This document shows, in pieces, positions 40,524-48,665 of a stretch of DNA of 64,000 bases. The DNA comes from Pseudomonas viridiflava. GTDB taxonomy: Bacteria > Pseudomonadota > Gammaproteobacteria > Pseudomonadales > Pseudomonadaceae. The notes under the pieces were generated by a model. It searched no databases and was not told the DNA's origin. It worked only from the letters and a program-made list of their open reading frames with translations. Positions within the stretch are counted from its first letter, which is position 1. Each line of letters opens with the position of its first letter. The stretch is taken from assembly GCF_900580865.1 (NCBI RefSeq), contig NZ_UTBZ01000026.1:124001-188000 (forward strand), in the 5' to 3' direction. Position numbers and translations under genes: made by a program.

Positions 40524-40724
40524 ATGAAAAACGACAACCTGCGCGCCGACCGTGACGATCTGGATGATTTCATCCCCCGCGCCTCGGCCAAACGCGAAAA
40601 AAGCCTGGTGCTACAAGTAGCGGCCGGGGTGTTTCTCGGTGGTCTGGCGCTGTGGCTGGTGCAACTGGCCGCCACCGCGGCTTACGCCAAACTGATGCTG
40701 GGCACCATCACCTTCGGCAGTTAA
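40524..40724 (+). CDS. Small single-pass membrane protein, unknown function
   Basis: A 66-residue protein beginning MKNDNLRADRDDLDDFIPRAS, with a charged N-terminal half and one membrane helix (about 35-55). The ATG at 40524 is chosen because the charged start looks functional; an ATG at 40491 adds 11 residues. It ends four bases from the end of the next gene on the other strand. I do not recognise a named family. Confidence 0.65.
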   Translation: MKNDNLRADRDDLDDFIPRASAKREKSLVLQVAAGVFLGGLALWLVQLAATAAYAKLMLGTITFGS

Positions 40725-40951
40725 GCCAGTTCGCTCGCGCGCTGAGTCGCAGCATCGTCATAGACGACGTACAGCGATTCGGCGATCTGGCTTTTGATCG
40801 CCTTGGTGCTTTCCAGGCCGAGGACGAACCCTTCGGCCTTGCCGCCGGCACGGTTCAGTTCTTCAGCGCTGCTGGCCTGGGTGATTGCATCGAAGAGTTT
40901 TTCGGCGTGGGGACCGACGCCCTTGGGCAGACTGATTTGCGCGATGCTCAT
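40721..40951 (-). CDS. Small conserved soluble protein, unknown function
   Basis: A 76-residue protein, MSIAQISLPKGVGPHAEKLFDAI..., helical and without signal peptide or membrane segment. GAGGTG lies nine bases before the ATG at 40951. A longer frame from 41044 has no support. It overlaps the end of the small membrane protein gene by four bases on the opposite strand. No function can be assigned. Confidence 0.65.
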   Translation of the reverse strand: MSIAQISLPKGVGPHAEKLFDAITQASSAEELNRAGGKAEGFVLGLESTKAIKSQIAESLYVVYDDAATQRASELA

Positions 40952-41132
40952 GCGAACACCTCGTTGTTGCGGAGTAAATGATTCATGGCGCGTACCTTTT
41001 TCGGCGAATGGCCGGCAGCGCGTGTGCCACTTCCGGGCGGCCATGGTAGACCTCTGCTACGGTTCTGGTAACCGCCAATCGCTGACAAACCACCGTTCAT
41101 CCCGATGATTCACTCATTTTTGCAACCGGCGC

Positions 41133-41160
41133 TTGACTTCTCTTTTTGAATCAGTAACAT
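41133..41160 (+). promoter_or_regulatory. Promoter of tRNA-Asn
   Basis: TTGACT (41133-41138) and TAACAT (41155-41160) are 16 bases apart. The tRNA begins ten bases downstream, leaving almost no leader. Confidence 0.75.
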
Positions 41161-41170
41161 ACGCACCAAT

Positions 41171-41246
41171 TCCGCAATAGCTCAGTTGGTAGAGCAAATG
41201 ACTGTTAATCATTGGGTCCCTGGTTCGAGTCCAGGTTGTGGAGCCA
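41171..41246 (+). tRNA. tRNA-Asn (anticodon GTT)
   Basis: A 76-base gene with encoded CCA. Acceptor TCCGCAA pairs with TTGTGGA, with anticodon loop CTGTTAA in an AATGA/TCATT stem and T-loop GTTCGAGTC. Confidence 0.97.
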
Positions 41247-41254
41247 AATAGCAA

Positions 41255-41287
41255 AGCCCCTGAATCGAAAGATTCAGGGGCTTTTTT
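41255..41287 (+). terminator. Intrinsic terminator of tRNA-Asn
   Basis: AGCCCCTGAATC / GATTCAGGGGCT arms around GAAA, followed by TTTTTT. Confidence 0.93.
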
Positions 41288-41299
41288 GTGGGCGCTCGA

Positions 41300-41398
41300 A
41301 AAGATCAAAAGATCAAAAGATCGCAGCCTTCGGCAGCTCCTACAGGGGATAGGTGTTTTCATGTAGGAGCTGCCGAAGGCTGCGATCTTTTGATCTTC
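41300..41398. repeat. Long palindrome family, copy D, arms in reversed order
   Basis: Here the CCTTCGGCAGCTCCTACA arm (to 41344) comes first and the TGTAGGAGCTGCCGAAGG arm (from 41362) second, so the TGTAGG ends face each other across a 17-base centre. In the other four copies they lie outermost. GATCAAAA is repeated twice at the left edge. Confidence 0.85.
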
Positions 41399-41402
41399 AA
41401 AC

Positions 41403-41438
41403 AAAAAGGGCCGATCTGATTAACAGATCGGCCCTTTT
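41403..41438 (-). terminator. Intrinsic terminator of the NCS2 transporter gene
   Basis: GGGCCGATCTG / CAGATCGGCCC arms with A and T tracts on both sides; it probably serves both strands. It ends 18 bases before the transporter stop. Confidence 0.88.
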
Positions 41439-41455
41439 CCATTCAGCTACAGCCG

Positions 41456-42979
41456 TCAGACATGCTCGCTGCTTTTCACCTGCACCTTCGGCGCACCGTG
41501 CCCATGATCGTGATCGTCCGGCTCGATCACCGGCACTTCCTTGCCATCGCAGTCGTGCAATTTGCCGTCGCTGAAGTAATCGCCTTCACGCAGCGCCGCC
41601 AGATCGCGGTAACGCAAAGTCCGTTCCTCCGCCGCGGCAAACACCGATTGCTGATCCGAGTTACCGGCGGTGAAGTGGTTGAAGGCCAGGTTGAGCAGGA
41701 TCGCCATGATCGCCGACGAGCTGATGCCCGAGTGGAAAATGGTCGCAAACCAGCTCGGGAAGTGATCGTAGAAGTTCGGCGCAGCAATCGGGATCATGCC
41801 GAAACCGATCGAAGTGGCGACGATGATCAGGTTGACGTTGTTGCGGTAATCAACCTTGGACAGCGTGCGGATACCACTCGCCGCCACCGTACCGAACAGC
41901 ACGATACCGGCGCCGCCGAGTACCGAAGTCGGCACGGCTGCGATGACCCGCCCCATGAACGGCAGCAGGCCAAGGATCACCAGGAAGATGCCGCCAGTGG
42001 CCACCACGTAACGGCTCTTGATCCCGGTCACCGCCACCAGGCCAACGTTCTGGGCGAAGGCGCTCTGGGTGAACGAACCGAAAATCGGCGCAAACATGCT
42101 CGACAGCATGTCCGCCCGCAGGCCATTGCCCAGACGTTTGGAATCGACTTTGGTGCCGATGATTTCACCGACCGCGAGAATGTCTGCCGAAGTCTCCACC
42201 AAGGTCACCATGACCACGATGCACATCGACAGGATCGCGGCGAAGTGGAAAGTCGGCATGCCGAAATGGAACGGCGTCGGGAAGCCGAACATCGGCCCTG
42301 TGGTGACGTTGGAGAAGTCCGCCATACCGAGGAATACCGCCAGTATCGTACCGATCACCATGGCCAACAGGATCGACAGACGCGAGATGGTCGAGCTGCC
42401 GACCTTGCTCAGCAGCAACACCAGCACCAGCGTGACCGCCGCCAGACCGATGTTCTGCATGCTGCCGAAGTCCGGCGCGTGGCTGTTGCCGCCCATCGCC
42501 CAGCGTGCGGCCACCGGCATCAGCGTCAGGCCGATGGTGGTGATCACGATACCGGTGACCAAGGGCGGAAAGAACTTGGTAATGCGTGAGAACACCGGCG
42601 TGATCAGCAGCCCTATCAAGGAGGCGGCAATCACCGCACCCAGCACCGACTGAAAGCCGCCCTCCCCGCCACTGCTGACGATCGCGACCATGGTCGCCAC
42701 GCCGGAGAACGACACGCCCTGAACCAGCGGCAACTGACAGCCAAAAAACGGCAGACCCAGGGTTTGCAGCAGTGTCGCCAGCCCCCCCGCAAACAATGAA
42801 GCAGCAATCAGCAAACCGATGTCCGCCGGCGACAGGCCGGCCGCCTGGCCGATGATCAGTGGCACCGCAACGATACCGCCGTACATGGTCAGAACATGTT
42901 GCAGGCCGTAAGCCATATTCGCGCCGACCCCGAGATTTTCGTCCTCGGGCCGTTGGTGTGAAACATGGGGCGTTTTCAT
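41456..42979 (-). CDS. NCS2 family nucleobase:cation symporter
   Basis: A 507-residue membrane protein with about 12-14 helices, starting MKTPHVSHQRPEDENLGVGANMAYGLQHVLTMYGG. The helix-8 region (MVTLVETSADILAVGEIIG) and helix-10 motif resemble purine transporters (xanthine/uric acid, XanP/UacT type) more than uracil permeases. The cytoplasmic tail has several His residues (DDHDHGHG). Substrate class is inferred. A GntR-like operator lies 67 bases upstream. Confidence 0.85.
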   Translation of the reverse strand: MKTPHVSHQRPEDENLGVGANMAYGLQHVLTMYGGIVAVPLIIGQAAGLSPADIGLLIAASLFAGGLATLLQTLGLPFFGCQLPLVQGVSFSGVATMVAIVSSGGEGGFQSVLGAVIAASLIGLLITPVFSRITKFFPPLVTGIVITTIGLTLMPVAARWAMGGNSHAPDFGSMQNIGLAAVTLVLVLLLSKVGSSTISRLSILLAMVIGTILAVFLGMADFSNVTTGPMFGFPTPFHFGMPTFHFAAILSMCIVVMVTLVETSADILAVGEIIGTKVDSKRLGNGLRADMLSSMFAPIFGSFTQSAFAQNVGLVAVTGIKSRYVVATGGIFLVILGLLPFMGRVIAAVPTSVLGGAGIVLFGTVAASGIRTLSKVDYRNNVNLIIVATSIGFGMIPIAAPNFYDHFPSWFATIFHSGISSSAIMAILLNLAFNHFTAGNSDQQSVFAAAEERTLRYRDLAALREGDYFSDGKLHDCDGKEVPVIEPDDHDHGHGAPKVQVKSSEHV

Positions 42980-43045
42980 GGTGGGGGGTTCCCTGGTTTT
43001 TGTTATGCGCACACTGTATTCAATACTCACGACAAATGTCCATAG

Positions 43046-43059
43046 AGTTGTATACAACT
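43046..43059 (-). promoter_or_regulatory. Operator-like palindrome upstream of the NCS2 gene
   Basis: AGTTGTATACAACT is a perfect 14-base palindrome. TTGTATACAA cores are typical of GntR-family regulators. No regulator gene is adjacent, so the controlling protein is unknown. Confidence 0.5.
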
Positions 43060-43212
43060 TATCAGTCACATAATGGATAGGTAGCCACCCAACCTTCTAT
43101 CCCGCCGCTTGCATCCCCCACAAATCCGGCAACACATGCGCTTCTGTGTCTGCGCCAACGCCCACTAGGCTGAAGTGTTCATGGCGACCGACGGCACCGT
43201 CGCACTCTTTTT

Positions 43213-43233
43213 TATACATATAAAGTATGCATA
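43213..43233 (+). promoter_or_regulatory. Operator-like inverted repeat abutting the brnT start
   Basis: TATACATA and TATGCATA are inverted repeats with one mismatch around TAAAG. The repeat ends on the base before the brnT ATG and overlaps the likely -10 (TATAAA). The BrnA antitoxin is a known autoregulator of this operon type. Confidence 0.5.
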
Positions 43234-43518
43234 ATGAAGTCATTCACTATTCAGTACGACAAAAGCAAGAACGCAGCCAACAAACTCAAGCACAAAGGCG
43301 TCAGCCTCGCCGAGACCGGGCCGGTGTTTGACGACGAAAGAGCGCTGACGATGGAGGACAACGACCATGACGAACAACGCTGGATCACTATTGGCCTCAA
43401 CGGCAAAGGGCGTTTGTTGGTCGTTGCGTACGGTTACCGGGAAGCGAATGTCGTTCGAATCATTTCTGCACGTGTCGCCACACCAAGCGAACGTTGCGCG
43501 TATTTTCTGGAGGCTTGA
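43234..43518 (+). CDS. brnT: BrnT family ribonuclease toxin
   Basis: A 94-residue protein. FTIQYDKSKNAANKLKHKGVSLAET and FDDERALTMEDNDHDEQRWITIG match the BrnT fold (RelE-like, mRNA-cleaving), ending with VRIISARVATPSER, which holds the conserved Arg region. The antitoxin follows three bases after the stop. A Shine-Dalgarno sequence is weak or missing because the operator-like repeat abuts the ATG. Confidence 0.9.
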   Translation: MKSFTIQYDKSKNAANKLKHKGVSLAETGPVFDDERALTMEDNDHDEQRWITIGLNGKGRLLVVAYGYREANVVRIISARVATPSERCAYFLEA

Positions 43519-43521
43519 CCG

Positions 43522-43848
43522 ATGAAAGACGAATATGACTTTTCTCAGGGCAAACGCGGCGCAGTGGCGTCAAACAAAGGCAAAACCCGCATCACCATCA
43601 TGCTCGACGATGCCGTCATCGAGGCTGCGCGTACGGTCGCGGAGAACGAAGGGTTCGGTTACCAGACGGTGATCAATAACACCCTGCGGCATGCGCTGCT
43701 GGATGCCGTGGCAAAACCTGAGCCAGTCGATTCGAGCGGGCAATTCAAGAAGGGCATCACTGCCGCCGACCTCAAGAGCCTCGAGAAAAAGCTGTCGGCT
43801 GCGGTTGGGGAAATCCGTCGAGTGCTGGAGCCCGACGCCAAACCCTAG
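43522..43848 (+). CDS. brnA: BrnA family antitoxin
   Basis: A 108-residue protein. The core KTRITIMLDDAVIEAARTVAENEGFGYQTVINNTLRHAL is a ribbon-helix-helix DNA-binding domain of the BrnA type. The C-terminal helix (about 75-105) is an extra not needed for DNA binding. GGAGG inside the end of brnT serves as Shine-Dalgarno sequence. Its stop overlaps the stop of the convergent acetyltransferase gene within CTAG. Confidence 0.88.
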   Translation: MKDEYDFSQGKRGAVASNKGKTRITIMLDDAVIEAARTVAENEGFGYQTVINNTLRHALLDAVAKPEPVDSSGQFKKGITAADLKSLEKKLSAAVGEIRRVLEPDAKP

Positions 43849-44678
43849 ACGGAAACAGGCGCGATCACCCGCGCCAAAGACTGCCGCACGTCAGGCAGAT
43901 CAGGCAGGTGCAGATCAAACTCGCGCGCCAGCAACTCAATCAACTCACTGACTTGCACCACCTCGCGCCGCTCACTGCCGGCGCCCATGCGATGGATAGC
44001 GAAACTACCGTTGTTCAGGGTCTTGCGCCAGCCATCACCGGTGCGCGCCACCATCAGGCGCTGTGCAAACGGTGATTCAGGGTGAGTCGAGACATACCAG
44101 TTGCCGATGGTGTAATCGATGTCTTCCTGGCGCTGCAGATCAAACAGGTACATCGGTCGCCATTCACCCGCCACGTTGGCATGCAGCATGTAGCCGTCGA
44201 CCTGTTTTTCGATGCGATAAGGTTCGTGAGGGGTCGCCTGCTCAGTTTCGGTGTCGAGGAGCAGCGGCGCGGTCGGGACCATACCACCGAAGCCGACATC
44301 ACTGATGTAACGCACGTCGTCGATAGTCACCAGGCTCAAACGGTGCGTGCGCGCTGTCCAGCTGCCTGCGGGCTGATTCATCACCACGCGCCCGCTGATG
44401 GCCCGGGCATCGAAGCCCAATTCATGCAACAAAGAAAAAAACAGATTATTCAGTTCGTAGCAGTAACCACCACGGCCACCGACGAGGATTTTTGCTTCGA
44501 TGGACGACAGATCGATCAACACTGGCTCCCCGGCAATCGTCGCCAGATTCTCGAAAGGAAACACGCCGGTGTGGCGCCACTGCAATTGGCGCAGCGTTGC
44601 CAGCGTCGGTGCCGGCGGCGCATCGAAACCCAGACGTTGCAGGTACAGCTTCAGATTCGTCAGGCGAGGCTCGCTCAT
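43845..44678 (-). CDS. Arylamine N-acetyltransferase
   Basis: A 277-residue enzyme that moves acetyl from acetyl-CoA to arylamines and hydrazines. The catalytic triad is visible as Cys in GGRGGYCYELN, His in WTARTHRLSLV and Asp in YISDVGFGG. MSEPRLTNLKLYLQRLGFD is the family start, so the ATG at 44678 is used. The frame stays open for another 120 codons upstream, but that stretch is not protein-like. Confidence 0.92.
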   Translation of the reverse strand: MSEPRLTNLKLYLQRLGFDAPPAPTLATLRQLQWRHTGVFPFENLATIAGEPVLIDLSSIEAKILVGGRGGYCYELNNLFFSLLHELGFDARAISGRVVMNQPAGSWTARTHRLSLVTIDDVRYISDVGFGGMVPTAPLLLDTETEQATPHEPYRIEKQVDGYMLHANVAGEWRPMYLFDLQRQEDIDYTIGNWYVSTHPESPFAQRLMVARTGDGWRKTLNNGSFAIHRMGAGSERREVVQVSELIELLAREFDLHLPDLPDVRQSLARVIAPVSV

Positions 44679-44779
44679 TGCTCGGTCCTTATGCAGGGGG
44701 CCGCAGTTCACTGCGTTGATGGTCGCCATGTATACGGGATCGGGCACTGGTTTCGACAATTGATTTCGCCAATCGCCCG

Positions 44780-45574
44780 CTAGCGTTTTTTCCGTGAACC
44801 GATACGAATCCACGTCGGTGCATGGTCGCTGGCGTGAGGTTCGTTGCGCACCCAGGCGTCTACCCCGGCCTCGTGCAAATACGGACTCAGTGCCGGGTTG
44901 AGCAATAGGTGATCGATGCGCAAACCGGAGTTGGTTTGCCAGTGCTGGCGGAAGTAATCCCAAAACGTATAGAGCCGATCTTCGGGATACAGATGGCGCA
45001 GCGAGTCCGTCCAGCCTTGATCGAGCAAGCGTTGATAACACTCGCGGCTCTCGGGTTGCAATAACGCATCCTTGAGCCAGGAACGGGTGTTGTAGATGTC
45101 CATGTCGGTGGGCACGACGTTGTAGTCACCGGCCAGCACCACCGGGTGATCGCTGCTTTGCAGGTCCTGCGCATAGCTGATCAGCCTTTCGAACCACGCC
45201 AGTTTGTAATCGAATTTCGGCCCGGGCTGCGGGTTGCCGTTGGGCAGATACAGGCAGCCGACCAGCACGCCATGCACCGCCGCTTCCAGATAACGGCTGT
45301 GCTGGTCATCGGGATCGCCCGGCAGGCCGCGCCGACTCTCCAGCGGCTGCGCGTCGCGGGCGAGAATCGCCACGCCGTTCCACGAGGCTTGCCCCTGCCA
45401 GATTGCGCCGTAACCGGCGGCTTCCAGCTCAGCGGCAGGAAACGCGCTGTCGACAGATTTGAGTTCTTGCAAGCAGGCGATGTCCGGTTGCTCGCGCTTG
45501 AGCCAATCCAGCAGATTCGGCAAACGTGCGCGTAAACCGTTGACGTTATAGGTGGCGATTCGCAGGTTTTTCAT
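44780..45574 (-). CDS. Exodeoxyribonuclease III / AP endonuclease (XthA family)
   Basis: A 264-residue enzyme of the exonuclease-endonuclease-phosphatase fold. MKNLRIATYNVNGLRARLPNLLDWL, CLQELKSVD (metal Glu), AGDYNVVPTD and LRIDHLLLNP, with the catalytic HAPT-type ending (SDHAPTWI), are all present. It cleaves abasic sites in base-excision repair. The start at 45574 fits the family; an upstream in-frame ATG is rejected. Pseudomonas has more than one such gene, so I leave the symbol blank. Confidence 0.93.
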   Translation of the reverse strand: MKNLRIATYNVNGLRARLPNLLDWLKREQPDIACLQELKSVDSAFPAAELEAAGYGAIWQGQASWNGVAILARDAQPLESRRGLPGDPDDQHSRYLEAAVHGVLVGCLYLPNGNPQPGPKFDYKLAWFERLISYAQDLQSSDHPVVLAGDYNVVPTDMDIYNTRSWLKDALLQPESRECYQRLLDQGWTDSLRHLYPEDRLYTFWDYFRQHWQTNSGLRIDHLLLNPALSPYLHEAGVDAWVRNEPHASDHAPTWIRIGSRKKR

Positions 45575-45703
45575 CGGCTGAGGCTCCTGCCCGTGGGCTG
45601 TAAAAAATCTGACCCTGCGATCATCGCGGCGGTTGCATCGGATCCTCTCGGTACGGCGTAATAGGCGCTCGCCTTTCGCCCGCACTGCCGAGACCGCAAT
45701 CCC

Positions 45704-46285
45704 ATGCAAACCACGCTGCAAGGTCCGCGCATTCTCTTGCGCCCGCTTCAGTATTCAGATGCCGCCGCCCTGCTCCACGCTGCCGCTGACGGCGAGTTAT
45801 GGAACCTCACCGTCACCGTGGTGCCGTCGGCCAACACCGTCGACAGCTACCTGAAAAAAGCCCTCGATGGCCGTGACGCCGGCACGGTGATGCCGTTTGT
45901 CATTGTCTTGAAAGACACTGGCGAAGTGATCGGCTCAACGCGCTTCTGGAAGATCGACCCGCTCAATCGCAAGCTGGAAATCGGCAGCAGCTGGATCTCC
46001 GCGAGCTGGCAGAAATCCTTCGTCAACACCGAAGCCAAGTACCTGATGCTGCGCCACGCCTTCGACGTGCTCGATTGCGTGCGCGTGCAGTTCACCACCG
46101 ACGAGAACAATCAGAAGTCACGCAACGCCATCCTGCGTCTTGGCGCACAACAGGAAGGCATCGTCCGGCATGAGCGGATCATGCCGGACGGGCGCAAGCG
46201 CAATTCGGTACGGTTCAGCATCATTGACGACGAGTGGCCGCAGGTGCGTCTGCACCTGGAACAGAAACTCGCTGCCTACGCATAA
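45704..46285 (+). CDS. GNAT family N-acetyltransferase
   Basis: A 193-residue protein of the RimJ/RimL-like group (Acetyltransf_3): ILLRPLQYSDAAALLHAA near the start, IGSTRFWKIDPLNRKLEIGSSWI, and CVRVQFTTDENNQKSRNAILRLGA, the acetyl-CoA-binding end. Substrate unknown. The intergenic region shared with the exonuclease gene is short, so the two probably have divergent promoters. Confidence 0.88.
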   Translation: MQTTLQGPRILLRPLQYSDAAALLHAAADGELWNLTVTVVPSANTVDSYLKKALDGRDAGTVMPFVIVLKDTGEVIGSTRFWKIDPLNRKLEIGSSWISASWQKSFVNTEAKYLMLRHAFDVLDCVRVQFTTDENNQKSRNAILRLGAQQEGIVRHERIMPDGRKRNSVRFSIIDDEWPQVRLHLEQKLAAYA

Positions 46286-46287
46286 CT

Positions 46288-47730
46288 TCAGGCGCGACTG
46301 CGCAGCCATTGCAGGAAGCCTTTCTTCGGCACCACCACCGGTGTTTCCTCGGTCAGCGATTGCGCCTTGTGCAGGCGATAATCGAGCAAGGCTTGCATCG
46401 CGTCGTTGATGTCGTGACGGGCGTCGAGGCACGGCTTGAGGTAGGACTTTTCAATGCGGTACAGCACGCAAAAGGTTTTCGCCGAAAAGTCCGCCGGCAG
46501 CGAGGAATCGGACAGAATCCCGGCCTCGCCGATCACCTCGCCCGGCCCCATGCGCCCGGATTCGAACGGGGTGCCGTGGCGTTTCAACGTCACCGAGACC
46601 ACGCCTGACTCAATAATGAACAGGTGATCACTGACCTCCCCGCCCGCGAGAATGACTTCGCCGGCACGGAAGGTTTGCAGGTTCATGTTCTGGCTGAAGG
46701 TGTCTTTCTCTTCCTGACGCAGGGTCGAGAAGATCGGCGAACTGTCGAGCAACGCCCGGGGCCGCGACAGGTTGCTCGGCACGCTGCTTTCATCGCTCGA
46801 CAGCAGATTGACCCCCGACGCCTGCAAGTGCCGATACGCCAGGTCAAACAGTTGATTGCGCACCACGCGCTTCTCGCCCATCGACGCAACGAACCCGCTG
46901 ATCTCGTATTCCGCCCCGCTGCTGCCGGAGCTTTTCAGGGCGACGCTCGGCGCAGGTGTATCGAGCAGTTGCCGGCAGCCCTGCATCGCCCGCTCCAGTG
47001 CATCGATCACCGAACTGGGCCGCGCATGCGGGCTGACCTGCACGCTGACCGCGACACCAAACATATTGCTCGGCCGGCTGAAGTTGATGATCTTGGCCTT
47101 GGCCGCCAGCGAGTTGGGAATCACCGCCATGCTGCCCTGACTGGTTTGCAGGCGCGTGGCGCGCCAGTCGATATCGGTGACCCGACCTTCAGTGCCGTCG
47201 ATGGAAATCCAGTCATCCAGTTGATACGGCTTGGTGGTGTTGAGGACGATCCCGGAGAACACATCGCTGAGCGTGCTCTGCAAGGCCAGACCAACGATGA
47301 TCGCCAACGCGCCAGACGTCGCCAGCACGCCTTTGACCGGCAGATCCAGCACATAGGCCAGCGCCGCAATAATCGCGATAAGGAAAATCACCGCGCCGAG
47401 CAAATCCTGCAATAGCCGCCCGGTGTGGCCGACCCGCTGCATCATCACCGCGCCGATCAACACCGTAAGAGTGCGTGCGCCGAACAGCCACCAGCCAATC
47501 TGCAGCCCGGTCGCTGCCAGGTGCAGCGGCACGTTGTCGGCCCACGGCGCAGGCTCCATCGGGTTGAGACCTTCGTTGAACAGCAACACGCTGAACAAGG
47601 CGAAAATCAGCACCCGCACCAGCAGTTTCCACTCACTGCCATGGGAACTGATCAGGCGCCACAAGCCCAGATCGAGGAGGATCAGGATCAACGCGCAGAA
47701 CAACGGATGTTCAGTGAGCAGAGACAGCAT
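46288..47730 (-). CDS. MscS-like channel with C-terminal cyclic-nucleotide-binding domain
   Basis: A 480-residue protein. About four or five N-terminal helices lead into the MscS pore and beta domain (GVLATSGALAIIVGLALQSTLSDVFSGIVL; DDWISIDGTEGRVTDIDWRATRL). A CAP_ED domain follows (about 335-450) with GEVILAGGEVSDHLFIIESG and GPGEVIGEAGILS. This is the bCNG architecture, in which the nucleotide may gate the channel. Arginine normally expected in the phosphate-binding cassette appears replaced (SSLPADF), so ligand binding is uncertain. Confidence 0.87.
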   Translation of the reverse strand: MLSLLTEHPLFCALILILLDLGLWRLISSHGSEWKLLVRVLIFALFSVLLFNEGLNPMEPAPWADNVPLHLAATGLQIGWWLFGARTLTVLIGAVMMQRVGHTGRLLQDLLGAVIFLIAIIAALAYVLDLPVKGVLATSGALAIIVGLALQSTLSDVFSGIVLNTTKPYQLDDWISIDGTEGRVTDIDWRATRLQTSQGSMAVIPNSLAAKAKIINFSRPSNMFGVAVSVQVSPHARPSSVIDALERAMQGCRQLLDTPAPSVALKSSGSSGAEYEISGFVASMGEKRVVRNQLFDLAYRHLQASGVNLLSSDESSVPSNLSRPRALLDSSPIFSTLRQEEKDTFSQNMNLQTFRAGEVILAGGEVSDHLFIIESGVVSVTLKRHGTPFESGRMGPGEVIGEAGILSDSSLPADFSAKTFCVLYRIEKSYLKPCLDARHDINDAMQALLDYRLHKAQSLTEETPVVVPKKGFLQWLRSRA

Positions 47731-47841
47731 CAAACAACTCCGACGGGGGCCAATCGCGAGAAGATCGCACAGATTGAGCAAGTGTAGGAGCAATTGATTT
47801 CAGAGGATGAACACGCCCGCGAAAACACCACAAAACCAAAT

Positions 47842-47928
47842 GTGGGAGCGAGCCTGCTCGCGAATGCGGTGGATCAGCCGAAGGTGCATTGACTGATACG
47901 ACGCCTTCGCGAGCAGGCTCGCTCCCAC
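47842..47928. repeat. REPIN-like inverted repeat, copy 4, arms in reversed order
   Basis: GTGGGAGCGAGCCTGCTCGC (from 47842) comes first and the TTCGCGAGCAGGCTCGC arm (from 47906) second, with a 41-base centre. In the other copies the CTCCCAC ends face inward. Ends 24 bases from the hydrolase stop. Confidence 0.83.
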
Positions 47929-47952
47929 AGGGGGACTGTGGTTTGGCTGGGG

Positions 47953-48579
47953 TTATTTGCCGTTGGTCAGGCTGTTGTAGCTGGTGAACAGGTTGCGGTA
48001 ATCCGGGATGTGATTGGAGAACAGCGTGCCCAGCCCTTCGATGTCGTTGCGCCAGTCGCGGTGCAGCTCACAGGCCAGACCGAACCAGGTCATCAATTGC
48101 GCACCGGCGCTGGACATGCGGTTCCACGCCGATTCACGGGTCAATTCGTTGAACGTGCCCGAGGCATCGGTCACCACGAACACATCAAAACCTTCCTCTA
48201 TCGCCGACAGTGCTGGGAATGCCACGCAGACCTCTGTCACCACGCCAGCAATGATCAGTTGCTTCTTGCCCGTCGCCTTGATCGCCTTGACGAAGTCTTC
48301 GTTGTCCCAAGCGTTGATCTGCCCTGGACGGGCGATGTACGGCGCGTCCGGGAACAGCGCTTTCAGCTCCGGCACCAGCGGGCCATTGGGGCCGGTTTCG
48401 AAACTGGTGGTGAGGATCGTTGGCAGCTTGAAGTACTTGGCCAGATCGGCCAGGGCCAGCACGTTGTTCTTGAATTTGTCCGGATCGATATCGCGCACCA
48501 GCGACAGCAGCCCGGCCTGATGGTCGACCAGCAGCACCGCGGCGTTGTTCTTGTCCAGACGTTTGTATTGGGTGTTCAT
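47953..48579 (-). CDS. YcaC-like isochorismatase-fold hydrolase
   Basis: A 208-residue cysteine hydrolase. Catalytic Asp lies in AVLLVDHQAG, Lys in the PYIARPGQINAWDNEDFVKAI region, and the nucleophile Cys in GVVTEVCVAFPALSA. It resembles YcaC of E. coli, whose substrate is not known. Start at 48579 fits the family. It follows the pirin gene on the same strand with an 86-base gap. Confidence 0.88.
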   Translation of the reverse strand: MNTQYKRLDKNNAAVLLVDHQAGLLSLVRDIDPDKFKNNVLALADLAKYFKLPTILTTSFETGPNGPLVPELKALFPDAPYIARPGQINAWDNEDFVKAIKATGKKQLIIAGVVTEVCVAFPALSAIEEGFDVFVVTDASGTFNELTRESAWNRMSSAGAQLMTWFGLACELHRDWRNDIEGLGTLFSNHIPDYRNLFTSYNSLTNGK

Positions 48580-48665
48580 GGGCGTTTCCTCTTTTCTATA
48601 GGCAACAGCCATCCCTGGCCTGCGAACCGGCCTACGCGTCCTGTGTAGAGCGGAGTGGTTATGCG

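Noticed and set aside
44679..45041. An N-terminal extension of 120 codons to the arylamine acetyltransferase
   Set aside because: The frame is open, but the family N-terminus begins at 44678 and the extension overlaps the exonuclease gene.
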